Below, piece by piece: positions 10,173 through 18,254 of a stretch of DNA of 64,000 nt (the first letter of the stretch is position 1; each line of letters starts with the position of its first letter). The stretch is taken from NCBI GenBank assembly GCA_937905835.1, contig CALCXK010000016.1, positions 1 to 64,000 on the forward strand. The letters run 5' to 3'. The notes below the pieces were generated by a model. It was not told where the DNA came from, did not search any database, and saw nothing but the letters and a program-made list of their open reading frames with translations. Origin of the DNA: an uncultured Ilumatobacter sp. Its GTDB lineage: Bacteria; Actinomycetota; Acidimicrobiia; Acidimicrobiales; Ilumatobacteraceae. A program made the translations under genes and the position numbers.

Positions 10173-12440
10173 ATGGCTGCTGACAAGCGTGCAACCAGGC
10201 TCGGCGTTCTCGCCGTCGTGGGCACCCTGCTCTTCTCACTCGTCGGCGCTCGCCTCTGGTTCTTGCAGACGGTTGAAGCGGAATCACTGCAGCAACAAGT
10301 CGACACCACCAAGGTGCGCACGAAGCCTTTGATCCCGGTGCGCGGTCGTATCTTCGATGCCGACGGCCGCATCCTTGCTGACAACCAGCGCTCGCTCTCG
10401 GTCGCGGTCGACTGGGAGCTACTGCGTCGCGAGAGCCAGCGTGAGGAAATCTTCCGGCGCCTCTCGGGCTGGGTCGATGTGCCGGCCGAAGACATGGAAG
10501 AACGCTTCAAGCGCGGCATCTTTGACACGCTGCTGCCGATGCCTGTTGCGGAAGATGTCGACGAGCGAACGGCGATTGCGATTCAAGAGCGTGTCGAAGA
10601 CTTACCGGGCGTCACAATCATCGAAGACTCCGAGCGGATATATCCGTTTGCCCCGCTCGCGAGCCATGTCATTGGGTACATGGGGGCCATCACGGTCGAG
10701 ACGAAAGATCAGTACACGAGCAACGGCTACTCGCTCAACGAGCGTGTCGGACAGTTTGGCGTCGAGCTGAGTATGGAGGAACAACTCCACGGAGAGTGGG
10801 GTTACATCAAGTTTGAGGTCGACAACCGAAACCGCATCGTACGTGTCATTGAAGAGGTGCCGCCGATCAATGGGCGAGACGTTCAGCTGACGATCGACCT
10901 TGATCAGCAGCAGTATGCTGAGCAGGTCCTCGAAACGCAGCTTCGACTTCGTCAGCAGGCGGTCGCCAAAAATCCCCTCGATAGGGAGACGGGCTTCACG
11001 ACTCGTGCGTTCTACGAGACCGACGCCGAAACCGGAGAAAAGATCTACTACCCCGAAGAGATGCCTTTGAAGGCGCCGGCTGGGGCCGTCGTGGTGCAGA
11101 ACTACGAGACCGGGCACATTATTGCGATGGCGTCGTATCCGACGTTCGACAACCGGTGGTTTGAATCCGACCTCAGCGGTGGCAAGTTCGCAGAGATCTT
11201 CGACGTGACCGACTTGGAAGCCGTCGAATATGATCCGGTGACGAGTGTGCCGATTCCTGACACGGTCAAGACCGACCCCGACCGTTCCTCGCTGGTCAAC
11301 AGGGCAATTCAGGGTCGCTACAACCTGGGTTCCTCTTTTAAGCCGTTCACGGCATATGCCGCGCTGAGCACTGGACTGCTCAGCACCACCGACACCTACG
11401 AAGACACCGGCACCTACAGGATGGTGTCGGTTGACGAGTACCAATGTGAGTTAGGCCGCGTCCGCTGCGTATACAAGAACGCGAACTGCCCATTCGGTGG
11501 GCCCTGCGTGTACGGCACCGTCGACGTGAACACAGCGCTCGCCGTGTCGAGTGATGCATTCTTCTACCGGATCGGCGAGTTGATCATGGAAGAGAACGAG
11601 CAGAAGGACCTGCTGCAGCAACAAGTCGAAATGTTCGGCTTCGGTTCCGACACCGGCATCAACCTTCCTTTCGAGTTCAACGGCACGGTTCCGGACCGCG
11701 AACTCAAGGAGCGGTACGCCGCCCTGGGAGTGATCAGTAAGGACGAGGGCACTGGTTACTTCACCGGCGACAATGTCCAGCTCGCCATCGGTCAGGGTCT
11801 GTTGTCGGCGTCGCCCCTTCAGCTCGCTGTTGCCTACGGCGCCATTGCGAACGCCGGGTTCGTGATGAAGGCTGAGATCATTAAGGCCGTGTTCGAAGCC
11901 GGTGTTCCTGAATCCGATCGGCAGGGGTATGCCGATATCTCAAAGGCTCGCTTTGCAGCAGAGCCGAACGTGGACGGCGAAGTCGTTCGGCAGATCCCAA
12001 TGCCTGCCGAGATCCGCGACGAGATCAACTCAGGATTGCGTCGCGTCATCACTGGGCCGGGGCACTTCAGCGACTACCTCCACAGCACCACCGGCGAACG
12101 GCTGTTCTTCGACTACCCGGCGTCAGCTATCCAGATTGCCGGCAAGACCGGCACAGCGCAGGGTCGCAACAACCTCCCATGGAACGACTCGTCTGCCTTC
12201 GCCGCGTACAGCATCGACCCCGAGCAGCCGTATACCGTTGTCGCGTATCTCGAGAAGAGCGGTTACGGCGCGACCGCAGCGGGCCCGGTCGTCAAATGCA
12301 TGTTCCTCCAGCTCTCGGGAATTGCGCCGACTGATCCTGTGATGGTTTCAGAATTGCTCGACACCAATTCGGTCTTCCAGGCACCACCGAAGAAGCTCAA
12401 CGACACGAGCTGCTTCTCCCGTCGTGGCGGGTCGTCCTGA
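10173..12440 (+). CDS. mrdA: Penicillin-binding protein 2 (elongation transpeptidase)
   Basis: This is a class B PBP that crosslinks peptidoglycan with RodA during elongation. An N-terminal signal-anchor (about residues 9-30) is followed by the pedestal/dimerisation domain and the transpeptidase domain. The active-site motifs are SSFK (catalytic Ser387, Lys390), SSD (459-461, an SxD variant of SxN) and KTG (658-660). The protein has 755 aa, somewhat long, with extra Cys-containing loops (CELGRVRCVYKNANCPFGG, about 424-442) that might form disulfides outside the cell. Its stop overlaps the rodA start (TGATG). Confidence 0.94.
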   Translation: MAADKRATRLGVLAVVGTLLFSLVGARLWFLQTVEAESLQQQVDTTKVRTKPLIPVRGRIFDADGRILADNQRSLSVAVDWELLRRESQREEIFRRLSGWVDVPAEDMEERFKRGIFDTLLPMPVAEDVDERTAIAIQERVEDLPGVTIIEDSERIYPFAPLASHVIGYMGAITVETKDQYTSNGYSLNERVGQFGVELSMEEQLHGEWGYIKFEVDNRNRIVRVIEEVPPINGRDVQLTIDLDQQQYAEQVLETQLRLRQQAVAKNPLDRETGFTTRAFYETDAETGEKIYYPEEMPLKAPAGAVVVQNYETGHIIAMASYPTFDNRWFESDLSGGKFAEIFDVTDLEAVEYDPVTSVPIPDTVKTDPDRSSLVNRAIQGRYNLGSSFKPFTAYAALSTGLLSTTDTYEDTGTYRMVSVDEYQCELGRVRCVYKNANCPFGGPCVYGTVDVNTALAVSSDAFFYRIGELIMEENEQKDLLQQQVEMFGFGSDTGINLPFEFNGTVPDRELKERYAALGVISKDEGTGYFTGDNVQLAIGQGLLSASPLQLAVAYGAIANAGFVMKAEIIKAVFEAGVPESDRQGYADISKARFAAEPNVDGEVVRQIPMPAEIRDEINSGLRRVITGPGHFSDYLHSTTGERLFFDYPASAIQIAGKTGTAQGRNNLPWNDSSAFAAYSIDPEQPYTVVAYLEKSGYGATAAGPVVKCMFLQLSGIAPTDPVMVSELLDTNSVFQAPPKKLNDTSCFSRRGGSS

Positions 12441-13594
12441 TGGCCACCTCATTCCTCTCCCGCAAGCCCGACTCGGGGCTCGGCAACATCGGTGCGAGCC
12501 CGGCAGATCCCAGTCGCAACATCGACTGGGTGTTGATGACGGTGCAGATCGTGCTGACGGTCATGGGTGGATTCATTGTGTTCTCGGCCTCCAGGACGCG
12601 CCTTGTTGACGACCCGTATGCGTTCGCTACTCGACAAGTGATTTTCGCGTCCGTCGCGGTGGTGGTGATGTTCGTCGTGATGGCGTTCGACTACGAAATG
12701 TGGAAGGAACGCGTCAGGTTCCTGTATGGGCTCACGCTGGTCGTGCTGCTCTTACTCATTCTGCTCGGCATCGCCAGCGGTGAAGACCGCATCTCGTTCG
12801 ATCTCGGCCCGTTCAACGTGCAGCCAGCGGAGCTCGCCAAGTTCACAACGCTCTTGATGCTGGCGGTCTACCTCGCTGATGAACGTAGCGAAGAGGTGTC
12901 GTATGCCCGTTTCCTCGGCGGTTTGTCGATCGTTGGCGCACCAGCTGTGCTGATCGTGATCCAGCCAGACCTGGGATCAGCTTCGGTGATTATTTCTCTC
13001 GCGATGGGAGTACTTCTCGTCGCGGGAGCCAAAGCCCGATACATCGGGATGATCAGCGTCTTGTCAGTTGCGACTGTTGCTGCAGCGTTCTTCGGGCAAC
13101 TCGTCAACGATTACCAATCAGCACGAATCCGGGCGTTGATCAACCCGGCTGCCGCTGGCGCTGACGAGACGTATCAGGCGGAGAATGCGATGCGCGCAAT
13201 CGGCACCGGCGGCATTTGGGGTAAGGGCTGGCTGCAGGGCCCCCTGACGAACGGTCGTGACATCCCAGTGATGTGGGCTGACTTCCCGTTCGCTGCAGCC
13301 GGTGAACAGTTCGGCCTTGTCGGGTGCACGGCGATTCTCTCGCTCCACGGGGTTGCCCTGTTTCGTGTGTGGCGAATCGCCCACCTGTCCCGCGACGTGC
13401 TCGGCACCTACATCTGCGCTGGCGTGTTCACGATGCTGCTCTGGCAGGTCTTCCAGAACGTGGCGATGACGTTGCGGATCATGCCGGTCACGGGTCTGCC
13501 ACTCCCGTTTATCTCCTATGGCGGTTCTAGCTTGGTCGTCTACTTTGGCATGTTCGGCCTGGTCCAGAGCGTCCACATGAGGCGCATGCGATAA
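12440..13594 (+). CDS. rodA: Peptidoglycan glycosyltransferase RodA (SEDS family)
   Basis: RodA polymerises lipid II into glycan strands together with PBP2. The product is a polytopic membrane protein with about ten helices, carrying the SEDS signatures QPAELAKF (about 132-139), VIQPDLGSA and LPFISYGGSS near the C-terminus. The length is 384 aa, typical. It starts with ATG one base into the PBP2 stop codon, which argues that the two partners are co-translated and that this is RodA rather than FtsW. Confidence 0.94.
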   Translation: MATSFLSRKPDSGLGNIGASPADPSRNIDWVLMTVQIVLTVMGGFIVFSASRTRLVDDPYAFATRQVIFASVAVVVMFVVMAFDYEMWKERVRFLYGLTLVVLLLLILLGIASGEDRISFDLGPFNVQPAELAKFTTLLMLAVYLADERSEEVSYARFLGGLSIVGAPAVLIVIQPDLGSASVIISLAMGVLLVAGAKARYIGMISVLSVATVAAAFFGQLVNDYQSARIRALINPAAAGADETYQAENAMRAIGTGGIWGKGWLQGPLTNGRDIPVMWADFPFAAAGEQFGLVGCTAILSLHGVALFRVWRIAHLSRDVLGTYICAGVFTMLLWQVFQNVAMTLRIMPVTGLPLPFISYGGSSLVVYFGMFGLVQSVHMRRMR

Positions 13595-13645
13595 GGGTGC
13601 CGTGGCCTCGCGCTTCTCGTACCTCGGCTCCGGTAGATTGATCCG

Positions 13646-13888
13646 ATGGCCGTAGCTGATCTGATCCTGTGGGTGCTTTTTGCGCTTTCGGTCGGGGCGG
13701 CAGCGCAGACCTTGCAGCCTGTGCTGCGATCACACTCATCGAACGACGATGACGATGTCCAGCGCGATCGCTCGCTGCTCGACGCCGTCCCGGAAGGCGC
13801 CGCGGCGCGCTTCCGTAGAAGGGATTTCTCCAATGGAACACTCGGACGCGAACGAATCCGCAGGCGACGACTCAGCACCATCGACTGA
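13646..13888 (+). CDS. Possible small single-pass membrane protein overlapping the start of the RNase E/G gene
   Basis: An 80-aa frame begins ATG 13646. It has a good N-terminal membrane helix (VADLILWVLFALSVGAAAQ, residues 3-21) followed by an acidic, then basic tail. Codon use resembles a real gene up to about 13830; beyond that the frame overlaps the first 56 nt of the RNase E/G gene. I do not recognise a family. The topology and codon bias support it, but the overlap and lack of a clear SD do not. Confidence 0.35.
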   Translation: MAVADLILWVLFALSVGAAAQTLQPVLRSHSSNDDDDVQRDRSLLDAVPEGAAARFRRRDFSNGTLGRERIRRRRLSTID

Positions 13889-15659
13889 TCAAGCGGCTGA
13901 CCAGCCGGCCAAACAGCGCCAGCGAGGATCCCGAGGCGGCCAGAATCGCAAACCTGCAGGTCCGCGAACCGACGACACCGCCGACAAGAACGACGTCGAG
14001 GTCCCGGATCGGATCCGCGAAGGCAAGCCGTCGGTCGAAGCTGCCGAGCGTGGCCTGGTCCGTAAGCCAAAAATCGGCGACACCAGGTCGGCGCCTTCAG
14101 CGCGGCCTTCCGACTCGCAGCGTGACGTCGGCGAGGGCGACAAGAAGAAGCGCAATCGTCGCGGCAAAGCTGCTGGCAACGGAGGCGGCCAAGGTCGGGG
14201 CGGCGGGCCCAACCAGGGCGAAGACGGCAACGAAGAGGCAAACAAGCCGAAAGGCCGTCAGGGCGACCGGCAGAGCAAGAGCCAAAAGGATGGTCGTGGT
14301 CGCGGCAAGGGTCGCGGGAGGGGCGACACACAACAACTGGACGATGCGTGGCTCGAGCAGCGTCGCGGGCGTGAGCGCAATGGCAAGCCGATCGGGCGTT
14401 ACTTTATGTGCGTCCAGTCGGGGCCGGGCCTGGCGCAGGTCGCCGTGCTCGAAGGCCGAAACCTGATCGAGCACTACGTCAGCCGCCCCTCGGACGACGT
14501 CGCACAGATCCACGGCAATATTTACATCGGCAAGGTACAGAACGTGTTGCCCGGCATGGAGGCGGCATTCGTCGACATCGCCACGCCGAAGAACGCTGTG
14601 CTGTATCGCAGTGACGTGCAGTACGAGCCTGAAGACATCGAAGTCAAAGGGGTGAACCCGCGCATCGAGGACATCCTGAAGAACAAGCAGTTGATTCTGT
14701 GCCAGGTCACGAAGAACCCGATCGCGCACAAGGGCGCCCGGCTCACCCAGGAAGTGTCGCTGCCCGGTCGTTTCGTCGTTCTGATCCCGAACTCCCAGAC
14801 CTATGGCATCTCGAAGCGGCTGCCGGACGATGTCCGCAAGCGTCTACGAGGGATCCTCGACCGAGTCAAGCCCGACGAGCACGGCATCATCGTTCGTACT
14901 GCAGCCGAGTCGGCAACCGAGGAGGAACTCATCGCCGACATGACCATCCTCCTCAGGGAGTGGAAAGTGATCGAGGGCAAGGCGGCAAAGGCACAGCGGC
15001 CGGCACTGTTGTACCGCGAGCCCGAACTTGCGGTGCGAGTGATCCGCGAAGAGTTCAACGCCGACTACCGCGGTGTACTCATCGACGACGAGCGCCTCTG
15101 GCAAGACGTTCGCGACTACGTTGCAGCGTTTAACCCGGACCTGGCCGATCGCGTCGAGTACTACGACGCCGAAAAAGAAGGACTCTCGCTGTTCGAGCGC
15201 CACCACGTCCACGAGCAGGTACACAAGGCGCTCGATCGCAAGGTTTGGCTGCCGTCTGGTGGTTCCTTGATTATCGAAGGCACCGAAGCGCTCACCGTGG
15301 TCGACGTCAACACCGGAAAGAACGTCGGCAAGTCGAACCTGGAAGAAACGGTTTTTCACAACAACATGGAGGCAGCAGTCGAGGTTGCCAAGCAACTTCG
15401 GCTTCGCGACATCGGCGGCATTATCGTCATCGACTTCGTCGACATGGAAATCCGCGAGAACCGCGGCAAGGTCGTTGAAGCGCTGCGCGAAGCGCTTGCA
15501 CGAGACAAGACGCGGTCGCAGGTCTTCGACGTGTCCGAACTTGGGCTCGTGGAGATGACGCGTAAACGCATTGGTGAGGGGCTCCTGACCGAGTACAGCG
15601 AGATCTGCCCTGACTGCGATGGTCGCGGCGTCGTTGTCGATTACTCCATGCTCGAATAA
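13833..15659 (+). CDS. rne: Ribonuclease E/G
   Basis: This is an endoribonuclease for rRNA maturation and mRNA decay. ATG 13833 has a well-placed SD (AGAAGGGA, 8 nt spacing). Residues 1-175 are disordered and rich in Lys/Arg/Gly/Gln, likely RNA-binding. The S1 domain begins around NIYIGKVQNVLPGMEAAFVD, followed by the RNase H-like and DNase I-like catalytic region with the metal-binding aspartates in VVDVNTG and IIVIDFVDM. The Zn-link CPDC lies near the C-terminus and is followed by only about 13 residues, so there is no C-terminal degradosome scaffold. The total of 608 aa fits actinobacterial Rne/Rng, whose extension is N-terminal. Confidence 0.93.
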   Translation: MEHSDANESAGDDSAPSTDQAADQPAKQRQRGSRGGQNRKPAGPRTDDTADKNDVEVPDRIREGKPSVEAAERGLVRKPKIGDTRSAPSARPSDSQRDVGEGDKKKRNRRGKAAGNGGGQGRGGGPNQGEDGNEEANKPKGRQGDRQSKSQKDGRGRGKGRGRGDTQQLDDAWLEQRRGRERNGKPIGRYFMCVQSGPGLAQVAVLEGRNLIEHYVSRPSDDVAQIHGNIYIGKVQNVLPGMEAAFVDIATPKNAVLYRSDVQYEPEDIEVKGVNPRIEDILKNKQLILCQVTKNPIAHKGARLTQEVSLPGRFVVLIPNSQTYGISKRLPDDVRKRLRGILDRVKPDEHGIIVRTAAESATEEELIADMTILLREWKVIEGKAAKAQRPALLYREPELAVRVIREEFNADYRGVLIDDERLWQDVRDYVAAFNPDLADRVEYYDAEKEGLSLFERHHVHEQVHKALDRKVWLPSGGSLIIEGTEALTVVDVNTGKNVGKSNLEETVFHNNMEAAVEVAKQLRLRDIGGIIVIDFVDMEIRENRGKVVEALREALARDKTRSQVFDVSELGLVEMTRKRIGEGLLTEYSEICPDCDGRGVVVDYSMLE

Positions 15660-15700
15660 ACCAACCCTCGCGAGACGGTCCGGTCCGCCCGGATGCCGTG

Positions 15701-15747
15701 TTGCGTGAAGTCCTCGTTGAGCAAGCTCAACGTCGTCGGGTTCATGG
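15701..15747. repeat. Intergenic hairpin element, degenerate member of the GCGTGA hairpin family
   Basis: TTGCGTGAA at 15701-15709 and a downstream TTCAT (15741-15745) flank the perfect inverted repeat TTGAGC-AA-GCTCAA (15717-15730). The same 14-base core occurs at 34319-34332 with related flanks (GCGTGAA upstream, CGTCGTC downstream). There is no T run, so it is not an ordinary terminator. It lies between the RNase E/G gene and the candidate selenoprotein gene. Confidence 0.5.
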
Positions 15748-15801
15748 ATTCATCATGAACGAGACGTGTCAGATCGATTGGCGCTGTGCGATGCTGGGCG
15801 G

Positions 15802-16116
15802 ATGAAGATTCAGATGACCGAGGATGCTCGCAAGGTGTTGGCAAAAAAGGGCGGAACGATGTCAATCGACTTCATCCGTCCCACCGGTTGAGGCAAGGTT
15901 GCAGAGGTGTCGGTCGACACCAACGTCAAGAACAAGAACCTCGCTCCATACCGCAAGCTGCGCCACGAGGACTTCCGGATTTTGATCACCCCGCAGCTCA
16001 TCGGTATGGCCGAGCAGATGCGAATCGTCACCAAAGGCAAACTGACGAAGTCATTGTCGATTGAGTTCAAGGCGAAGCCCGGTGTCAGCGGCGACGGCGA
16101 CGCCTGTTGCATCTGA
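15802..16116 (+). CDS. Candidate selenoprotein with in-frame UGA (Sec30), HesB/IscA-like N-terminus
   Basis: From ATG 15802 one frame runs 105 codons to TGA 16114-16116, interrupted only by TGA at 15889-15891. Coding character is equally good on both sides of it. The N-terminal part (MKIQMTEDARKVLAKKGG, then SIDFIRPTG just before the UGA) resembles HesB/IscA-type proteins, in which the equivalent position (TGC-x-G) is a conserved Cys; small seleno/Cys proteins of this kind are known (HesB-like selenoproteins and, from memory, the NCBI CC/Se motif family). A perfect hairpin follows the UGA at SECIS distance. The only cysteines are a C-terminal pair, Cys102-Cys103. The product would be 104 aa. 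The SD is weak. Function is unknown; a redox or metal role is inference. The alternatives are a nonsense-mutated gene, or a shorter protein from GTG 15907. Confidence 0.75.
15889..15924 (+). promoter_or_regulatory. Putative bacterial SECIS element (UGA plus hairpin)
   Basis: Directly after the in-frame TGA (15889-15891), GGTGTC (15906-15911) pairs perfectly with GACACC (15916-15921) around the tetraloop GGTC (15912-15915). GTT (15898-15900) can extend the helix with AAC (15922-15924), leaving a GCAGA bulge on the 5' side. Twenty nucleotides separate the UGA from the apical loop, and the loop begins with GG. Both agree with the published features of bacterial SECIS elements that bind SelB (loop roughly 16-37 nt after UGA, G within the first two loop bases). 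Confidence 0.7.
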
Positions 16117-16144
16117 ACCGCTTCGGAGCGCGTAGTGTCGGGCC

Positions 16145-17419
16145 ATGGGTGACCTGCTTGCGCTCTCCAATGATGTCATCGACAACGGGCTGACCGACCG
16201 CCCGTTCAACCGAATCAACAACGAACTCTCCGAAGTCGCTGATGGCCTCGCCATCGTCGAGAGCTTTAGCCACAGCATCGTGGCCGATACCGGCGACGGG
16301 CTCGTGGCCTTCGATGCGTCGCATGTGCAGACCGGCCAGCAGATCGTCGAGGCGATCAAGGGGTGGACCAGCGATCCAGTCACCCACATCGTGTATACCC
16401 ACGGACATGCCGATCACGTTGGCGGCAGCGTCGCCTTCGACGCTGCCTACGACGACATCACCGTGGTCGCTCACCGCAACGTCGACGCCCGATTCGACCG
16501 ATACGCCGCGACGAACGACTGGAACGTCCAGATCAATGCTCGCCAGTTCGGGGGAGTCTCCGGCGACTACGGGATGGGAGAGTTGCCTGAGTTCATCCCG
16601 GCGAACACCCACCGGCCCGACCACATCGTCGACGACCACGATGTGCTCGAGATCGGTAACCGGACCATCGAGCTGCACCATGCACGTGGCGAGACCGACG
16701 ATCACCTGTGGGGATGGTTTCCCGAAGAGAAGTGGATCACGTCAGGCGACTTCTTCATCTGGAACTTCCCGAACGCAGGCAACCCACAAAAGGTCCAGCG
16801 GTACCCCATCGAGTGGGCTGAAGCGCTCCGCAAGATGATCGCGAAGGGGCCTGAACTGCTGCTTCCAGCGCACGGGTTGCCGATTGAAGGCAAGGACCGA
16901 ATTGCTCGCGTGCTCGATGACGTCGCCACGTCCTTGGAACTCATCGTTCGCGAGGTTGTTGACATGATGAACGCTGGCGAAGTTCTCGACACCATTGTGC
17001 ATTCGGTCACGGTCCCCGAAGATTTGCTCAGCAAGCCGTACCTCCGGCCTCTCTACGACGAGCCAGAATTCGTCGTACGCAGTGTGTGGCGGCAATTCGG
17101 CGGGTGGTGGGACGGCGCTCCCAGCCGGCTCAAGCCGTCGCCAGATGCCGCACTCGCGACCGAACTGGCGTCCCTTACCGGCGGCGTCAACGTGTTGATT
17201 GCTCGCGCTCAGACTGTTGCTGAGCAGGGAGATCATCGCCTGGCCTGTCATTTGGCCGACTTGGCCGGATGGGCTGCGCCAGCCGACGGCGGTATCCACC
17301 GAACGCGCGCGCTCATCTATCGGGCCCGCCGCAAGCAGGAAACGTCGCTGATGGCCAAGGGAATTTTCGCTGGTGCCGCGCGCGAATCAGAACAGATCGC
17401 TGATTCCGACTCAAACTGA
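16145..17419 (+). CDS. Metallo-beta-lactamase-fold hydrolase with alkyl-sulfatase-type dimerisation domain
   Basis: The N-terminal MBL fold has the metal-binding motif THGHADHVGG (His86, His88, Asp90, His91), a second-site HARGETDDH and a later PAHGLP. The C-terminal half (about 260-380) resembles the helical dimerisation domain of class III alkyl sulfatases (PYLRPLYDEPEFVVRSVWRQ, GGWWDG). The protein has 424 aa, shorter than classical SdsA-type sulfatases because the SCP2-like C-terminal domain is absent. It has no signal peptide, so it is cytosolic. It may hydrolyse a sulfate ester or another ester; the substrate cannot be told from sequence. Confidence 0.82.
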   Translation: MGDLLALSNDVIDNGLTDRPFNRINNELSEVADGLAIVESFSHSIVADTGDGLVAFDASHVQTGQQIVEAIKGWTSDPVTHIVYTHGHADHVGGSVAFDAAYDDITVVAHRNVDARFDRYAATNDWNVQINARQFGGVSGDYGMGELPEFIPANTHRPDHIVDDHDVLEIGNRTIELHHARGETDDHLWGWFPEEKWITSGDFFIWNFPNAGNPQKVQRYPIEWAEALRKMIAKGPELLLPAHGLPIEGKDRIARVLDDVATSLELIVREVVDMMNAGEVLDTIVHSVTVPEDLLSKPYLRPLYDEPEFVVRSVWRQFGGWWDGAPSRLKPSPDAALATELASLTGGVNVLIARAQTVAEQGDHRLACHLADLAGWAAPADGGIHRTRALIYRARRKQETSLMAKGIFAGAARESEQIADSDSN

Positions 17420-17485
17420 GGACCCACGAACGCTCGCCGTCGCAGGAGCATTCGCGTCGATGAGCCGTTATCATCCTGCATCGCT

Positions 17486-17800
17486 ATGTACGCAGTAATC
17501 GCCTCAGGCGGCAAGCAGGAAAAAGTGGCTGAAGGCCAGCGGGTGCAGCTCGAACTGCTCGGCGCAGACGAAGGTAGCGACGTGTCGCTCACCCCCGTCA
17601 TGCTCGTCGACGGCGACACTGTGCTGGCAACGGCCGATGAGCTCGTAGGAGCTTCAGTCACCGGCAAGATCGTCGGCCGCGCAGCGGGCCCGAAGATCAA
17701 CGGCTTCACCTTCAAACGCCGCACCAACAATCATCGTCGTTACGGCCATCGTCAAAAGTATGACGTGGTCGAAATTATGTCCATCAAATTTCCCAACTGA
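17486..17800 (+). CDS. rplU: 50S ribosomal protein L21
   Basis: The 104-aa protein starts MYAVIASGGKQEKVAEG, the L21 signature, and contains GAAGPKINGFTFKRRTNNHRRYGHRQ-type rRNA-binding sequence near the C-terminus (residues about 70-93). It is followed 17 nt later by rpmA (L27), the universal order. No strong SD is visible before ATG 17486. Confidence 0.96.
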   Translation: MYAVIASGGKQEKVAEGQRVQLELLGADEGSDVSLTPVMLVDGDTVLATADELVGASVTGKIVGRAAGPKINGFTFKRRTNNHRRYGHRQKYDVVEIMSIKFPN

Positions 17801-17817
17801 AAGGGCGCTGACTTCTC

Positions 17818-18072
17818 ATGTCAAAGACAAAGGGCGGCGGTTCAACCCGAAATGGCCGTGACTCCAATGCGCAACGCCTCGGCGTGAAGGTCTTCGGTGG
17901 TGAAGAGATTCGCACCGGTGGCATCATTGTTCGTCAGCGTGGAACACGTTTTCACCCGGGCAACAACGTTGGCAAGGCCAAAGACGACTCATTGTTCGCA
18001 CTCGCCGATGGCGTCGTGCAATTCGGTAACCACCGAGGCCGCAAGGCTGTCTCGGTCGTCTCCGGCAACTGA
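17818..18072 (+). CDS. rpmA: 50S ribosomal protein L27
   Basis: The 84-aa protein starts [20 protein letters not shown], the flexible N-terminus that reaches the peptidyl-transferase centre, and has the conserved [17 protein letters not shown] segment. It is co-transcribed with rplU (17-nt gap) and is followed by a strong terminator. The obg gene that often follows in other bacteria is not present here. Confidence 0.97.
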   Translation: MSKTKGGGSTRNGRDSNAQRLGVKVFGGEEIRTGGIIVRQRGTRFHPGNNVGKAKDDSLFALADGVVQFGNHRGRKAVSVVSGN

Positions 18073-18090
18073 ACACAGATCAAACTGATT

Positions 18091-18125
18091 GAAGGCCGGG
18101 CCGTCAGGCCCGGCCTTCATCGTTT
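18091..18125 (+). terminator. Rho-independent terminator after rplU-rpmA
   Basis: A perfect 12-bp stem, GAAGGCCGGGCC (18091-18102) with GGCCCGGCCTTC (18107-18118), closes a GTCA loop and is followed by ATCGTTTT. It sits 18 nt after the L27 stop. Because the stem is symmetrical it may also slow transcription arriving from pckG on the other strand, but that side lacks a clean T run. Confidence 0.88.
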
Positions 18126-18254
18126 TCGGATCAGCGCTCGATCTTTGTCGGTATTGCTGCCTCGGTTGGTCGGATGCACGCTGATGGAGCGCTCGGGGCC
18201 ACGGTCGTTCTGCTCATCGGTTCGACTCCCCGATTTACCGGGCCGTTGACGGGG

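Noticed and set aside
15907..16116. Stand-alone 69-codon gene from GTG 15907
   Set aside because: The same frame continues upstream through the UGA with equal coding quality to ATG 15802, and GTG 15907 lies inside the proposed SECIS stem without an SD.
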